From Bacteroidaceae bacterium (lineage in GTDB: Bacteria > Bacteroidota > Bacteroidia > Bacteroidales > Bacteroidaceae): a stretch of 34,612 nucleotides of DNA. Both the position numbers and the translations under genes were made by a program. The stretch lies in the NCBI GenBank assembly GCA_017541025.1, contig JAFXZY010000004.1:1-34612 (forward strand), read 5' to 3'. The notes under the pieces are model-generated. The model did not search any database, was not told where the DNA came from, and saw only the letters and a program-made list of their open reading frames with translations. This document shows, one piece after another, positions 1 through 6,730 of the stretch. The stretch's first letter is position 1, and the number at the start of each line of letters is the position of its first letter.

Positions 1-1
1 A

Positions 2-430
2 CTGAATGAGGAATGTGCGGAGTTCTCGCGTCTCAGCCAGAGCCGCACGTATGAGAATTTCACCTTCCGCGCCAATGTAATCGCCTACCTGAAAGCCTGT
101 GTGCTGTTTGTAGCCAACGATTACAAGTGGGACAAGACGTGCGAGGATTTCATCCGCTGGAGCCTGAACTACGATCTGTGGTGCAAGATGCAGTTCTTCG
201 GCGATGCCATAGAACAGGCCAACAATGCATCAGAGCGCACAGGTACACGCGGGCCACGCAATCTGCTGGAACTATTACCCGACACATTCACGTTGGAGGA
301 TGCCAAGAAAGTGCGTCGTCAGCAGGGGATGGGTACAGACAAAACAGCGTCAATGCTAAGAAACTGGGTAAATAGAGGTTATGTTATTCAGTATTCAGTA
401 TTCAGTTTCCAAAAAAGAAAAAAAAAATAA
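2..430 (+). CDS. DUF3987-type island protein, C-terminal part (5' truncated by window)
   Basis: The reading frame is open from base 2, so the gene begins upstream of the window and only about 142 C-terminal residues are visible. The end resembles the C-terminus of DUF3987 (primase/helicase-like, VirE-associated) proteins of Bacteroidales genomic islands: a helical stretch, a segment around TFTLEDAKKVR, a Gly-Met-Gly-Thr-Asp loop and then LRNWVNRGYV, which looks like a winged-helix strand. These proteins are thought to act in replication or maintenance of mobile elements, but no catalytic motif lies in the visible part. The next gene starts 5 bp downstream and is also island-type. The last residues are unusual: three ATTCAGT heptamers and an A-rich run encode YSVFSF and a Lys-rich end, suggesting the native C-terminus was replaced by repeat DNA. 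Family assignment is from memory of the C-terminal signature. Confidence 0.6.
   Translation: MNEECAEFSRLSQSRTYENFTFRANVIAYLKACVLFVANDYKWDKTCEDFIRWSLNYDLWCKMQFFGDAIEQANNASERTGTRGPRNLLELLPDTFTLEDAKKVRRQQGMGTDKTASMLRNWVNRGYVIQYSVFSFQKRKKK
386..406 (+). repeat. Heptamer array ATTCAGT x3, in frame in the DUF3987-type gene
   Basis: Three perfect tandem copies of ATTCAGT lie at 386-392, 393-399 and 400-406. They are translated as part of the C-terminus of the upstream gene, and an A-rich run follows up to the stop codon. This is the first of many 7-bp-period arrays in the window. Confidence 0.85.
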
Positions 431-435
431 CCATT

Positions 436-900
436 ATGAACGAACCAAGAGGTATTAGGAATAATAATCCACTGAATATCAGATTATCAAGTGACAAGTG
501 GCAAGGACAAATAAACGGGAAAGGGGACATCGACGGAAACAGCTCCCTCTCCTCGGAGAGGGCGGGGGGAGAGGCTGTCTTTTGTGTGTTCTCGTCGATG
601 GAATATGGTTGGCGAGCTGCCTTTGTGATTCTCTGCCGAACATACTATGGGAAGTATGGGTTGAAGACCATCAGGGACATTGTGTCCCGATGGGCTCCAG
701 CCAAGGAGAACAACACGGAGGCATACATCCGCCACGTTTCGGACTACACGGGAATTGCTCCCAACAAGGTGTTAGGCTCTCCCCAAGAGAATCCCACCCT
801 ATGGCTACTGATAGGCTACGCCATGGCAGTAGTGGAGAACGGAAAGGCTCTCCCTGCGGTGCCGATGCTGAAGGGATTTGCCTTGGCAAATCAACCTTAA
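436..900 (+). CDS. P5-like phage structural / cell-wall-associated protein
   Basis: 154 aa, with no signal peptide. It begins with the hallmark RGIRNNNPLNIR and continues with W-x-G, then S-M-E-Y-G-W-R-A, a TI-x-D-I-V-x-R-W-A-P block and ENNT-x-x-Y. This is the pattern of small proteins annotated 'structural protein P5' in Bacteroidales islands and prophages, a family linked to phage spike/lysozyme-like proteins. In Bacteroidales islands the position after a DUF3987 gene often holds a cell-wall amidase, so this gene may fill the same slot; that is inference. Residues about 27-47 do not fit the family and coincide with a GC-rich palindrome at 543-577 read in frame. The C-terminal codons run into a CCCTAA-type array, and the stop codon TAA is itself part of that array. 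Enzymatic activity is unproven. Confidence 0.65.
   Translation: MNEPRGIRNNNPLNIRLSSDKWQGQINGKGDIDGNSSLSSERAGGEAVFCVFSSMEYGWRAAFVILCRTYYGKYGLKTIRDIVSRWAPAKENNTEAYIRHVSDYTGIAPNKVLGSPQENPTLWLLIGYAMAVVENGKALPAVPMLKGFALANQP
543..577 (+). repeat. GC-rich palindromic element inside the P5-like gene
   Basis: A perfect 8-bp inverted repeat, CCCTCTCC (545-552) / GGAGAGGG (555-562), with a 2-nt loop is followed by a G-rich tail ending in GAGAGGC. It matches the shape of elements at 6074, 18411, 20961 and 22905: palindrome plus one-sided G-rich tail. It is translated as roughly SSLSSERAGGE. Confidence 0.75.
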
Positions 901-1003
901 CCCTAACCCTAACCTTAACCAAAACAAAAACCGAAAACAAAGAAGGGAACGATAACCAGACTTCGTACGATAACCTTAACGCTAGCGTTAACCGTTCAAG
1001 AAG
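893..1003 (+). repeat. Mixed tandem repeats, telomere-like CCTAAC and CGTTAAC hexamers
   Basis: The end of the P5-like gene runs into CCTTAACCCTAACCCTAAC (hexamer period), then A-rich DNA, then ACGATAAC and CCTTAACGCTAGCGTTAACC followed by GTTCAAGAAGTT. The palindromic part TTAACGCTAGCGTTAA is perfect. The same ingredients (CCCTAA units, CGTTAAC units, GTTCAAGAAGTT) recur together at 26131-26240. The rest of 901-1294 holds only the terminator at 1047 and the promoter at 1247-1273; I see nothing else between them. Confidence 0.75.
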
Positions 1004-1046
1004 TTGACCTGCGGTCGAGCCTGCTCACGCTCGGGATAGCTTAGCG

Positions 1047-1081
1047 AAGGGGGCGTTTGCGAAAGCAGGCGCCCCTTTTTT
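1047..1081 (+). terminator. Rho-independent-type terminator after the P5-like gene
   Basis: The stem is GGGGCG ... CGCCCC with an inner TGC-GAAA-GCA hairpin, directly followed by six T residues. It sits about 150 bp after the P5-like stop and closes the left island module. Confidence 0.75.
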
Positions 1082-1246
1082 CAATCTTATCCATCCATTT
1101 TTATTCCCTATACCTACATTATATTGCTAATCTGGTGGAGGAATTTCACATTCCATTGCACAAAAACTTTTTCTAAGAAAACTATCACTACCTACTTTTG
1201 ATGATTTTGGGGGTGTTGTTTGTAGTCTGCTCATCATAAAAGGTGG

Positions 1247-1273
1247 TTGGTTCATAACTTTTCTGTAACTTTG
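1247..1273 (+). promoter_or_regulatory. Bacteroidetes-type promoter of the hemerythrin-LuxR gene
   Basis: TAACTTTG at 1266-1273 matches the -7 consensus TAnnTTTG, with a TTGG upstream at 1247-1250 as a weak -33 element. The box lies 21 bp before the ATG at 1295. This excludes the longer open frame beginning at 1247, whose start would lie upstream of transcription. Confidence 0.7.
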
Positions 1274-1294
1274 CAGCAGAAAAACAATAAAGCA

Positions 1295-2275
1295 ATGACA
1301 GAGAAATATCACGAACTGGATCCTATGAGCGATGTAATCAGCGATGATTACCGCATGCTACAGATGCTGGGCCGTTTTGGCATTACCTTGGGTTTCGGAA
1401 ACCAGACGGTTGGCGAAACCTGTAAGGCTGCGAGTGTGGATGTTACGACCTTCCTTACTGTGGTGAACTATGTGAAGGATGCTGCTCATGCACACATCAA
1501 CGAGATGGTAGAGCAGATAGACTTGCCCTGCCTGATGCGCTATCTGAAGAATTCTCACACGTATTTTGTGGACTTCCGTCTGCCTAATATCCGTCGTAAG
1601 TTGCTGGAGGCTATCGACTGTTCTTCGTCGAACCAGATTGCCATGCTGATACTTAAATTCTATGATGAGTATGCTGCGGAGGTAGCCCGTCACATGCAGT
1701 ACGAGGATTCTCATGTGCATCCCTTCGTGGAAAATCTGTTGAAGGGCAAGGTGGGAAACGAGACTTTCGATATGGTAGTCCGCCAGCATGAGGATAACCA
1801 CGCATCACTGGAAAAAAGCATTGCGGAACTGAAGAATATTATCATCAAGTATTATCCCAATGACAATGCTGCACAGTTGATGGGCGAAGTCCTGATGGAT
1901 ATCTTTATGACCGAGGAGGACCTGCTTACACATTGCCACATGGAGGATACCTTGTTTGCCGAGTGTGTACGCAGATTGGAATTCAAGGTACGTCAGGCTG
2001 GCGGCGCAGAGTCGGAGGGTGAGGATGATGACGACGGAGAGAAGAATGCTCCTTCTACTAACGACCTGAGCGAACGTGAGAAAGATATTGTGGTGCAAGT
2101 AGCCAAAGGGCTTTCCAACAAGGAGATTGCCGATGCGCTCTTTATCTCTGTGAATACGGTTATGACACATAGGCGCAATATCAGTCGTAAACTACAGATT
2201 CACAGCCCTGCCGCCCTTACCATTTACGCCCTTGTAAACGGGTTGGTTAATCTCGATGAAATCGCCCCTTTTTAA
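1295..2275 (+). CDS. Hemerythrin-like domain fused to LuxR-type HTH regulator
   Basis: 326 aa, cytoplasmic, no signal peptide. Residues about 75-230 form a helical, His/Glu-rich region typical of hemerythrin-like di-iron domains; candidate ligands are H88, H133 with E137, H165 with H169, and H213/H215 with E217. An acidic linker (residues 239-250, Asp/Glu-rich) leads to a LuxR/FixJ-type helix-turn-helix at 257-315 (LSEREKDIV, GLSNKEIADALFIS, VNTVMTHRRNISRKL). The N-terminal 60 residues look like a ScdA/RIC-type lead-in. The expected role is a transcription factor that senses oxygen, nitric oxide or iron through the di-iron site; that follows from the two families and is not shown here. The start at 1295 is chosen because a good promoter lies just upstream. 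It converges with the minus-strand kinase gene across a repeat-filled gap. Confidence 0.85.
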   Translation: MTEKYHELDPMSDVISDDYRMLQMLGRFGITLGFGNQTVGETCKAASVDVTTFLTVVNYVKDAAHAHINEMVEQIDLPCLMRYLKNSHTYFVDFRLPNIRRKLLEAIDCSSSNQIAMLILKFYDEYAAEVARHMQYEDSHVHPFVENLLKGKVGNETFDMVVRQHEDNHASLEKSIAELKNIIIKYYPNDNAAQLMGEVLMDIFMTEEDLLTHCHMEDTLFAECVRRLEFKVRQAGGAESEGEDDDDGEKNAPSTNDLSEREKDIVVQVAKGLSNKEIADALFISVNTVMTHRRNISRKLQIHSPAALTIYALVNGLVNLDEIAPF

Positions 2276-2292
2276 CTCCACTCGCGATTTTA

Positions 2293-2446
2293 GTTTAGAG
2301 TTTAGAGTTTAGAGTTGAGAGGCAGTTTAAAGGTTTAAAGGTTTAAAGTTGAAAGACAGTGGGCGGCGAGCATCTCGTAGAGAGACTTAAAGACTTTTGA
2401 ACTCTCAACTAATTAAACTGCCTCTAATCTCTAATCTCTCAACTAG
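2293..2446. repeat. Inverted pair of heptamer arrays between convergent genes
   Basis: The left part has GTTTAGA three times, then GTTGAGA, then GGCAGTTTAAA and further GTTTAAA/GTTGAAA units (2293-2352). The right part (2401-2446) is the inverse: AACTCTC, TTAAACTGCC, CTCTAATCT units and CTCTCAACT. The 13-bp stretch AGAGGCAGTTTAA and its complement face each other across about 80 bp. Being convergent, the pair could also serve as a bidirectional transcription end. Confidence 0.75.
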
Positions 2447-3363
2447 AAGAGGGGTTTAAACCCCTCGTTAACGTAGTTTTCCTTGCTTTGGCAGGCGTTG
2501 CCGGCAAACTGGCAGGCGATATTGATAAGTTTTTTCCATTGCTTCTCGGATAGGTTGGGGAGCATTTCTTTTGTAATCCCCATCCAGATGAGGGCACAGG
2601 AGAAACCGGCATTGAAACTGTCTCCTGCTCCAACTGTGCTTACCACATTTTCTATCTGGGGTGCCTGAAAATGGTAGTTCTTGCTGGGCGTACAAACTTC
2701 AATTTTCCCTGCTCCTGCCGTGCAGATAAAGATGGAGCAATGGGTTTGAATATGTTTTTGGTAAACCTCTTGTGCATAGCGTGTTCCATACATTATCTCG
2801 AAATCATCGGCACTGCCCCTGACTATACTGCTCTGACTGAAATTACTCAGTATGTTTGGCATCAGCGCTTCCAACTCATGGGCATGACTCCGGCGGAAGT
2901 TCAGGTCGTAATACACCATAGCTCCCACCTTGTCGGCTTCTTCCAACAGTTGGGTAATCATAGGCCTTGTCCCTTTGCATACGGCATAGTAGGAACTGAG
3001 CAACAGCACATCGTTGGCCTGAAGGTTTGGCGCGTTCCAACCTTCTGGCGTAAAAGGCGGCTGTTTGTAGAAGACATAGTTGGCATCGCCCTTGTCGTTC
3101 AGGAAAGCCAGACTTACGGCACTCTTTTCTTTCTCCAGTACCTTGAAATATTCGGTGGATACGCCATTTTTTTGCATAAATTCGATGGTCTGTTGCCCCA
3201 CGATATCAGCTCCTGTATAACCGACAAAGGCGCATGGAACACCTGCCCTGCCTACACTGATAATACTGTTAAAACTGCTGCCGCCAGGCACAGCTGCCAC
3301 CGGCTGATTGTTCTTAAAGAGAACATCCAAAATGGTTTCTCCAATACCTATTACTTTATTCAT
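2443..3363 (-). CDS. PfkB-family carbohydrate kinase (fructokinase-like)
   Basis: 306 aa, cytoplasmic. The N-terminus (GIGETILDV) and PGGSSFN at 26-32 form the sugar-binding signature of ribokinase/PfkB kinases. The second signature, STVGAGDSFNAGF at 242-254, carries the anion hole GAGD and the catalytic base D248. Length is normal for the family. Substrate cannot be read with certainty; fructose or another hexose is likely, as annotated for close Bacteroidales proteins. It lies 65 bp downstream of the patatin-like gene on the same strand, with no clear promoter in the gap, so the two are probably cotranscribed. The gap is filled by a heptamer array. The last codons border the inverted array pair shared with the convergent regulator gene. 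Confidence 0.9.
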   Translation of the reverse strand: MNKVIGIGETILDVLFKNNQPVAAVPGGSSFNSIISVGRAGVPCAFVGYTGADIVGQQTIEFMQKNGVSTEYFKVLEKEKSAVSLAFLNDKGDANYVFYKQPPFTPEGWNAPNLQANDVLLLSSYYAVCKGTRPMITQLLEEADKVGAMVYYDLNFRRSHAHELEALMPNILSNFSQSSIVRGSADDFEIMYGTRYAQEVYQKHIQTHCSIFICTAGAGKIEVCTPSKNYHFQAPQIENVVSTVGAGDSFNAGFSCALIWMGITKEMLPNLSEKQWKKLINIACQFAGNACQSKENYVNEGFKPLF

Positions 3364-3381
3364 AGCCCCATCTGTATACTT

Positions 3382-3427
3382 TAAACTCCAAAACTGACTC
3401 TAAACTCTAAACACTCAACTCTACACT
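3382..3427. repeat. ACTCTAA-type heptamer array between kinase and patatin genes
   Basis: Read on the plus strand the gap contains TTTAAACTCC, GACTCTAA, ACTCTAA, ACACTCA and ACTCTACACTTT. These are the same units found translated inside genes at 20995 and 24977. It fills nearly all of the 65-bp gap in this minus-strand operon. Confidence 0.7.
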
Positions 3428-3428
3428 T

Positions 3429-4277
3429 TTAAAATGAAAGAAAACCTTTGATTTTCAACAGCTGTTCCTCAGCAGCTTTCCTTCCCATTTGATAAACCTT
3501 CCGCATTTTTTCTTCGTTCAACTCGGTGCGGCCAATGGGAAGGGAATCTTCCGGGTAGATAAGTAGTATGTTGCCTTTCTTTTCCTCTTCTGCCAGATAC
3601 CGAAGCTGCTCGTTATACATCAAATGTCTTCTGCCCATAGCTTTTATGATGGCCGGGTATTTGCGCATAGTCAGGTGGAAGAGTGGCATCAGCTTGGTGC
3701 GTTTCTTGAAGAAGCCCTTCGGTTGGGTCAGCACCACAATGTTACGCTCATAGCCCAACTCCTGGAAATGCTTCAGCGGGATAGAATCGGCAATGCCTCC
3801 GTCCAGCAGTTTCCTTCCTTTCAGGGGAACTGGCTTTGATACAATAGGCATCGAGGCTGATGCGCGAACCCATTCAAGTCCCTCGTAATCCATGATGTCC
3901 AACTGCTTATAGACGGGTTCACCGGTTTCTGCATCCGTACAGACAATATGGAACTCCATAGGGTTCTGGCGGAAGGCTTCGTAGTCGAAAATATCCAGCT
4001 CTGTGGGCATGACATGATAACTGAATTCGGCACCCACTAAATCACCGGTCTTAAAGAACGAACGCCAACTGATATACCTGGGATCATCCTTCAGGGCAAT
4101 ATTGTAACGCAGTGCTCGGCCTATCTGTCCCGATTTGTAGTTACTGCCAAAGGTGGCTCCGGCAGAGACACCAATTATTCCGTCGAATGTTATCTGGTTC
4201 TCCATCATCACATCGATAACACCTGCGCTGAAAAGCGAGCGCAGGCCACCTCCTTCTAATACCAATCCTTTCTTCAT
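3429..4277 (-). CDS. Patatin-like phospholipase (YjjU/RssA-like)
   Basis: 282 aa. The N-terminal LEGGGLRSLFSAGV carries the glycine-rich oxyanion hole. GVSAG at 36-40 is the nucleophile elbow with catalytic S38, and LDGGIADS supplies the dyad aspartate D159. ASMP before it and the two-domain length agree with bacterial patatin-like acyl hydrolases, which release fatty acids from phospholipids. There is no signal peptide, so it is cytoplasmic or peripheral at the inner membrane. Substrate is unknown. It is the first gene of a likely two-gene minus-strand operon with the sugar kinase. A TAATTTTG box on the minus strand (4303-4310) lies about 25 bp before its start, and the promoter region is shared back to back with the helicase gene. 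Confidence 0.9.
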   Translation of the reverse strand: MKKGLVLEGGGLRSLFSAGVIDVMMENQITFDGIIGVSAGATFGSNYKSGQIGRALRYNIALKDDPRYISWRSFFKTGDLVGAEFSYHVMPTELDIFDYEAFRQNPMEFHIVCTDAETGEPVYKQLDIMDYEGLEWVRASASMPIVSKPVPLKGRKLLDGGIADSIPLKHFQELGYERNIVVLTQPKGFFKKRTKLMPLFHLTMRKYPAIIKAMGRRHLMYNEQLRYLAEEEKKGNILLIYPEDSLPIGRTELNEEKMRKVYQMGRKAAEEQLLKIKGFLSF

Positions 4278-4302
4278 GGATATTCTTCTTTTATATTCGA
4301 TA

Positions 4303-4310
4303 CAAAATTA
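4303..4310 (-). promoter_or_regulatory. -7 box of the patatin/kinase operon
   Basis: The minus strand reads TAATTTTG, a match to TAnnTTTG, 25 bp upstream of the patatin ATG. It is separated from the divergent helicase promoter by an AATGTTC heptamer array. Confidence 0.5.
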
Positions 4311-4315
4311 CAAAT

Positions 4316-4346
4316 AATGTTCAATGTTCAATGCTCAATGTTCAAT
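4316..4346 (+). repeat. AATGTTC heptamer array in the divergent promoter region
   Basis: Units at 4316 (AATGTTC), 4323 (AATGTTC), 4330 (AATGCTC) and 4337 (AATGTTC), with a partial fifth. It occupies the DNA between the two divergent -7 boxes, where the -33 element of the helicase promoter should lie. A change in unit number would alter that promoter. Confidence 0.85.
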
Positions 4347-4352
4347 TTTTTG

Positions 4353-4360
4353 TAACTTTG
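4353..4360 (+). promoter_or_regulatory. -7 box of the helicase gene, very close to the start codon
   Basis: TAACTTTG is a perfect TAnnTTTG box. It ends only 9 bp before the ATG at 4370, so the predicted 5' leader is about 6 nt. It also shows that the open frame beginning at 4331 cannot be used from its first codon. Confidence 0.7.
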
Positions 4361-4369
4361 CCCCCGAAT

Positions 4370-6313
4370 ATGAGTACATTTAACGAATTAGGGCTCAGAA
4401 CAGAGCTCTTACAAGCTATCGAAGAGCAGGGATACGAACATCCCATGCCAGTTCAGGAGGCGGTGATTCCATTCTTGTTGAACAAGGAGGAAACAGCCGA
4501 TTTAGTCGCCCTTGCCCAGACAGGAACGGGTAAGACGGCTGCTTACGGTCTGCCATTGTTGCATATCCTGTCAGATAAAAGCCTCCCCATAGAGGGCAAT
4601 CGCGGAATCGTAGCGATTGGGGAGCTATGCGACGGTGGGCAAAAGGTTCGGAGAGGATCTCCGTCTGTTGTTATCCTTTCTCCAACACGTGAATTATGCA
4701 TACAGATTTCCGATGATATGGCCGGTTTTAGCAAATATTTGCCAGACCTCACCATCCTTCCTGTATATGGAGGTGCCAATATAGAACCTCAGATTCGAGC
4801 CCTGAAGGCTGGGGTAGATATCATTGTGGCTACCCCTGGCCGCTTGGTGGATTTAATGAAGCGTGGTGCTGCCAGCCTGTCAAAGATTCGGTATGTGGTA
4901 TTGGATGAGGCAGACGAGATGCTTTCTATGGGTTTCCAGGAAGAGGTGGATGCCATCCTGGAAGGTGTTCCGGAAGAACACCGTACGCTTCTCTTCAGCG
5001 CTACCATGAGTCAGGAGATAGAGCGTATTGCCCAGAACTACCTGAAGGAAAAACGCGAGATTCAGGTGGGCAGCCGTAACGAAGGTGCTGAGCACGTTAA
5101 TCACATCTATTACATGGTTCATGCCAAGGATAAGTACTTGGCCTTGAAACGTTTGGTGGATTTCTATCCTCGTATCTATGCTATTGTTTTCTGTCGCACG
5201 CGTATGGAGACGCAGGAGGTGGCTGATAACCTGATTCGCGACGGCTATAATGCCGATGCTTTGCATGGCGACCTCTCCCAGCAGCAGCGCGATCTTACCA
5301 TGCAGAAGTTCCGTAAGCACAGAACACAGTTGCTGGTGGCTACGGATGTGGCAGCCCGCGGATTGGATGTGGACGACCTGACACACGTTATCAACTATGG
5401 AATGCCTGATGATGTGGAGAATTATACGCACAGAAGCGGTAGAACAGGTCGTGCCGGCAAGAAAGGTACCAGCCTCTGTATCATCAACCTGAGGGAGAAG
5501 AGTAAAATCCGTCTGGTAGAGAAGGTGATTCAGAAGCAGTTCGAGAAAGGTACATTGCCTGAGCCTCGCGAGATATGCAGCAAGCAACTTTATCATGTGA
5601 TTGATGATATAGAACGTGTTGAGGTGGACGAGGAGGAGATAGCTCCCTTTATGGAAGAGGTGCAGAAGCGCTGGGCGTGGCTGGATAAGGAAGATCTTAT
5701 AAAGCGTGTATTGAGTCGTGAGTTTGGCCGTTTCCTCCAATATTACGCCAATGCGCCGGAGATAGAGACCGTTTCCGGCTCTGAAAAGGGCGAAAAGAGT
5801 TCTCGCAGGAAAAGCGACCACACTCCCGAAGAGGGTTACACACGCCTTTTCCTGAATGTGGGCAAGATAGATAAAATGTACGCGCGTGAGATTATGGGCC
5901 TGATTAACACCAATGTCAAAGGCGACAAGGTGGAGATAGGCCGTATCGACCTTATGAAGAGCTTTGCCTTTGTGGAGGTGAAGAATGAGGATGCCGACCG
6001 CGTCATCAAGGCCATGAAACACGGCGTAACCATCAAGGGACGCAGTGTGGTTGTGGATAGAAGTGAAGCAAAAGCCTCCCCCGGCCCCTCCCAAGGAGGG
6101 GAGAAAAGAAGAAAATCCTCCCCCAACTCTTCCGAGAGAAGAAAGGCCTCTTCTAACCCCTCCGAAAAAAGGGAGAAGAAGAATAAGAAGCAAGCTTCCA
6201 AAAACTCCCCCGAGAGAGGAGGTAAGAGCACCAAGAAATTCGAGAAAGCCGACTGGATGCAGTTCCTCCACCCCGAAGAAGGATGGGCACGCCGTAGGCC
6301 AAAGAAAGTTTAG
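4370..6313 (+). CDS. DEAD-box ATP-dependent RNA helicase with DbpA-type RNA-binding domain
   Basis: 647 aa. Core motifs appear in order: Q motif region, AQTGTGKT (49-56, motif I), PTREL (105-109, Ia), TPGR (155-158), DEAD (179-182), SAT (210-212), CRTR near 275, TDVAARGLDV (325-334) and HRSGRTGR (354-361). Residues 488-565 form a DbpA-like RNA-binding domain (LFLNVGKIDK ... GRIDLMKSFAFVEV). The protein should unwind RNA duplexes, probably in ribosome assembly or cold adaptation, as in the DeaD/CshA group. Two parts are abnormal. About 30 extra residues (68-99) lie between motifs I and Ia and correspond to a palindromic DNA insert. The basic tail (567-622) is encoded by four degenerate copies of the GC-rich element. 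The stop codon TAG opens a heptamer array. The start at 4370 is set by the promoter at 4353. Confidence 0.92.
   Translation: MSTFNELGLRTELLQAIEEQGYEHPMPVQEAVIPFLLNKEETADLVALAQTGTGKTAAYGLPLLHILSDKSLPIEGNRGIVAIGELCDGGQKVRRGSPSVVILSPTRELCIQISDDMAGFSKYLPDLTILPVYGGANIEPQIRALKAGVDIIVATPGRLVDLMKRGAASLSKIRYVVLDEADEMLSMGFQEEVDAILEGVPEEHRTLLFSATMSQEIERIAQNYLKEKREIQVGSRNEGAEHVNHIYYMVHAKDKYLALKRLVDFYPRIYAIVFCRTRMETQEVADNLIRDGYNADALHGDLSQQQRDLTMQKFRKHRTQLLVATDVAARGLDVDDLTHVINYGMPDDVENYTHRSGRTGRAGKKGTSLCIINLREKSKIRLVEKVIQKQFEKGTLPEPREICSKQLYHVIDDIERVEVDEEEIAPFMEEVQKRWAWLDKEDLIKRVLSREFGRFLQYYANAPEIETVSGSEKGEKSSRRKSDHTPEEGYTRLFLNVGKIDKMYAREIMGLINTNVKGDKVEIGRIDLMKSFAFVEVKNEDADRVIKAMKHGVTIKGRSVVVDRSEAKASPGPSQGGEKRRKSSPNSSERRKASSNPSEKREKKNKKQASKNSPERGGKSTKKFEKADWMQFLHPEEGWARRRPKKV
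4575..4665 (+). repeat. Palindromic in-frame insert in the helicase core
   Basis: CTCCCC at 4583 and GGGGAG at 4619 pair, as do AATCGC and GCGATT inside them. A G-rich part (GACGGTGGGC, then GGAGAGGATCTCC) follows. The segment encodes residues about 69-98, which ordinary DEAD-box proteins lack. Its shape resembles the other GC-rich palindromes here, though the sequence is more diverged. Confidence 0.65.
6072..6226 (-). repeat. Four degenerate GC-rich palindromes forming the helicase tail
   Basis: On the plus strand four C-rich to G-rich units follow one another: about 6074-6105 (CCTCCCCCGG, CCCCTCC, GGAGGGG), 6117-6143 (CCTCCCCCAAC, TCTTCCGAGAGAAG), 6148-6177 (CCTCTTCTAACCCCTCC, AGGGAG) and 6196-6224 (ACTCCCCCGAGAGAGGAGG). 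They encode similar peptides, SPGPSQGGEKRR, SPNSSERRK, SNPSEKREK and KNSPERGGK, giving a basic Ser/Lys-rich tail. Confidence 0.65.
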
Positions 6314-6350
6314 AGTTGAGAATTGAGAATTGAGAATTGAGAGTTGAGAA
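6314..6350. repeat. Left inverted arm, TTGAGAA heptamers
   Basis: The array reads AGTTGAG, AATTGAG (three times), AGTTGAG, AATTATG. In this orientation every unit contains TGA, so the array has a stop codon in every reading frame. It starts directly at the helicase stop. Confidence 0.9.
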
Positions 6351-6352
6351 TT

Positions 6353-6712
6353 ATGGCAAATGTGATACAAGATAAGAGTCGCAATTTTGCGATACGGATT
6401 ATTAACTGTTGTAAATATTTGGTAGGACAGAAAAACGAACGAATTATGTCCAAACAGTTGTTACGCAGTGGAACAAGTATTGGGGCTAACACGCGTGAGA
6501 GCCGGAATGCTCAAAGCCGCTTGGATTTTTTGAATAAACTTAATATTGCTCTTAAAGAGGCAGACGAAACAGCATATTGGTTAGACTTGCTTCATGCAAC
6601 AGAATACATTGACGATAAGATGTATACCTCCCTTAATAGTGATTGTGATGAAATAATATCAATTCTAGTGAGGATAATAATAAACATAAAAGATAATCCA
6701 ACAAAAGATTAA
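6353..6712 (+). CDS. Four-helix-bundle protein (23S rRNA intervening-sequence / IVP family)
   Basis: 119 aa, all helical. The family signature is strong: an N-terminal FAIRIINCCKYL helix, then MSKQLLRSGTSIGANTRES, LDFLNKLNIALKEADETAYWLDLL, and a final long helix. This is the TIGR02436-type protein first known from intervening sequences in bacterial 23S rRNA and related in fold to the Avd accessory protein of diversity-generating retroelements. Its biochemical role is unknown; basic residues fit nucleic-acid binding. The start ATG at 6353 is preferred over the TTG at 6344, which lies inside the repeat array. The gene is flanked on both sides by inverted heptamer arrays and sits between a helicase and a peptidase with which it has no known functional link. 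It looks richer in A+T than the neighbouring helicase. Confidence 0.9.
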   Translation: MANVIQDKSRNFAIRIINCCKYLVGQKNERIMSKQLLRSGTSIGANTRESRNAQSRLDFLNKLNIALKEADETAYWLDLLHATEYIDDKMYTSLNSDCDEIISILVRIIINIKDNPTKD

Positions 6713-6730
6713 TTTAATTCTGTAAAGACA

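Noticed and set aside
893-930. Telomere-like CCCTAA repeats as evidence of a linear replicon or eukaryotic contamination
   Set aside because: Only a few units, located between ordinary bacterial genes, and accompanied by other short arrays.
498-1007. Alternative plus-strand frame of 169 codons overlapping the P5-like gene
   Set aside because: Its product is low-complexity and ends in a translated array (TLTLTLTKTKT); the other frame carries the P5-type signature.
1247-1294. Longer N-terminus of the hemerythrin-LuxR gene from the start at 1247
   Set aside because: The TAACTTTG promoter box at 1266-1273 would lie inside the coding region; the ATG at 1295 fits.
2671-3384. Plus-strand open frame of 237 codons opposite the PfkB kinase
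   Set aside because: The minus strand carries intact PfkB signatures; the plus-strand product has no recognisable domain.
4880-6370. Long antisense open frame of 496 codons opposite the helicase gene
   Set aside because: It mirrors the codon structure of a strongly recognised DEAD-box gene, has no family features, and runs out into repeat DNA.
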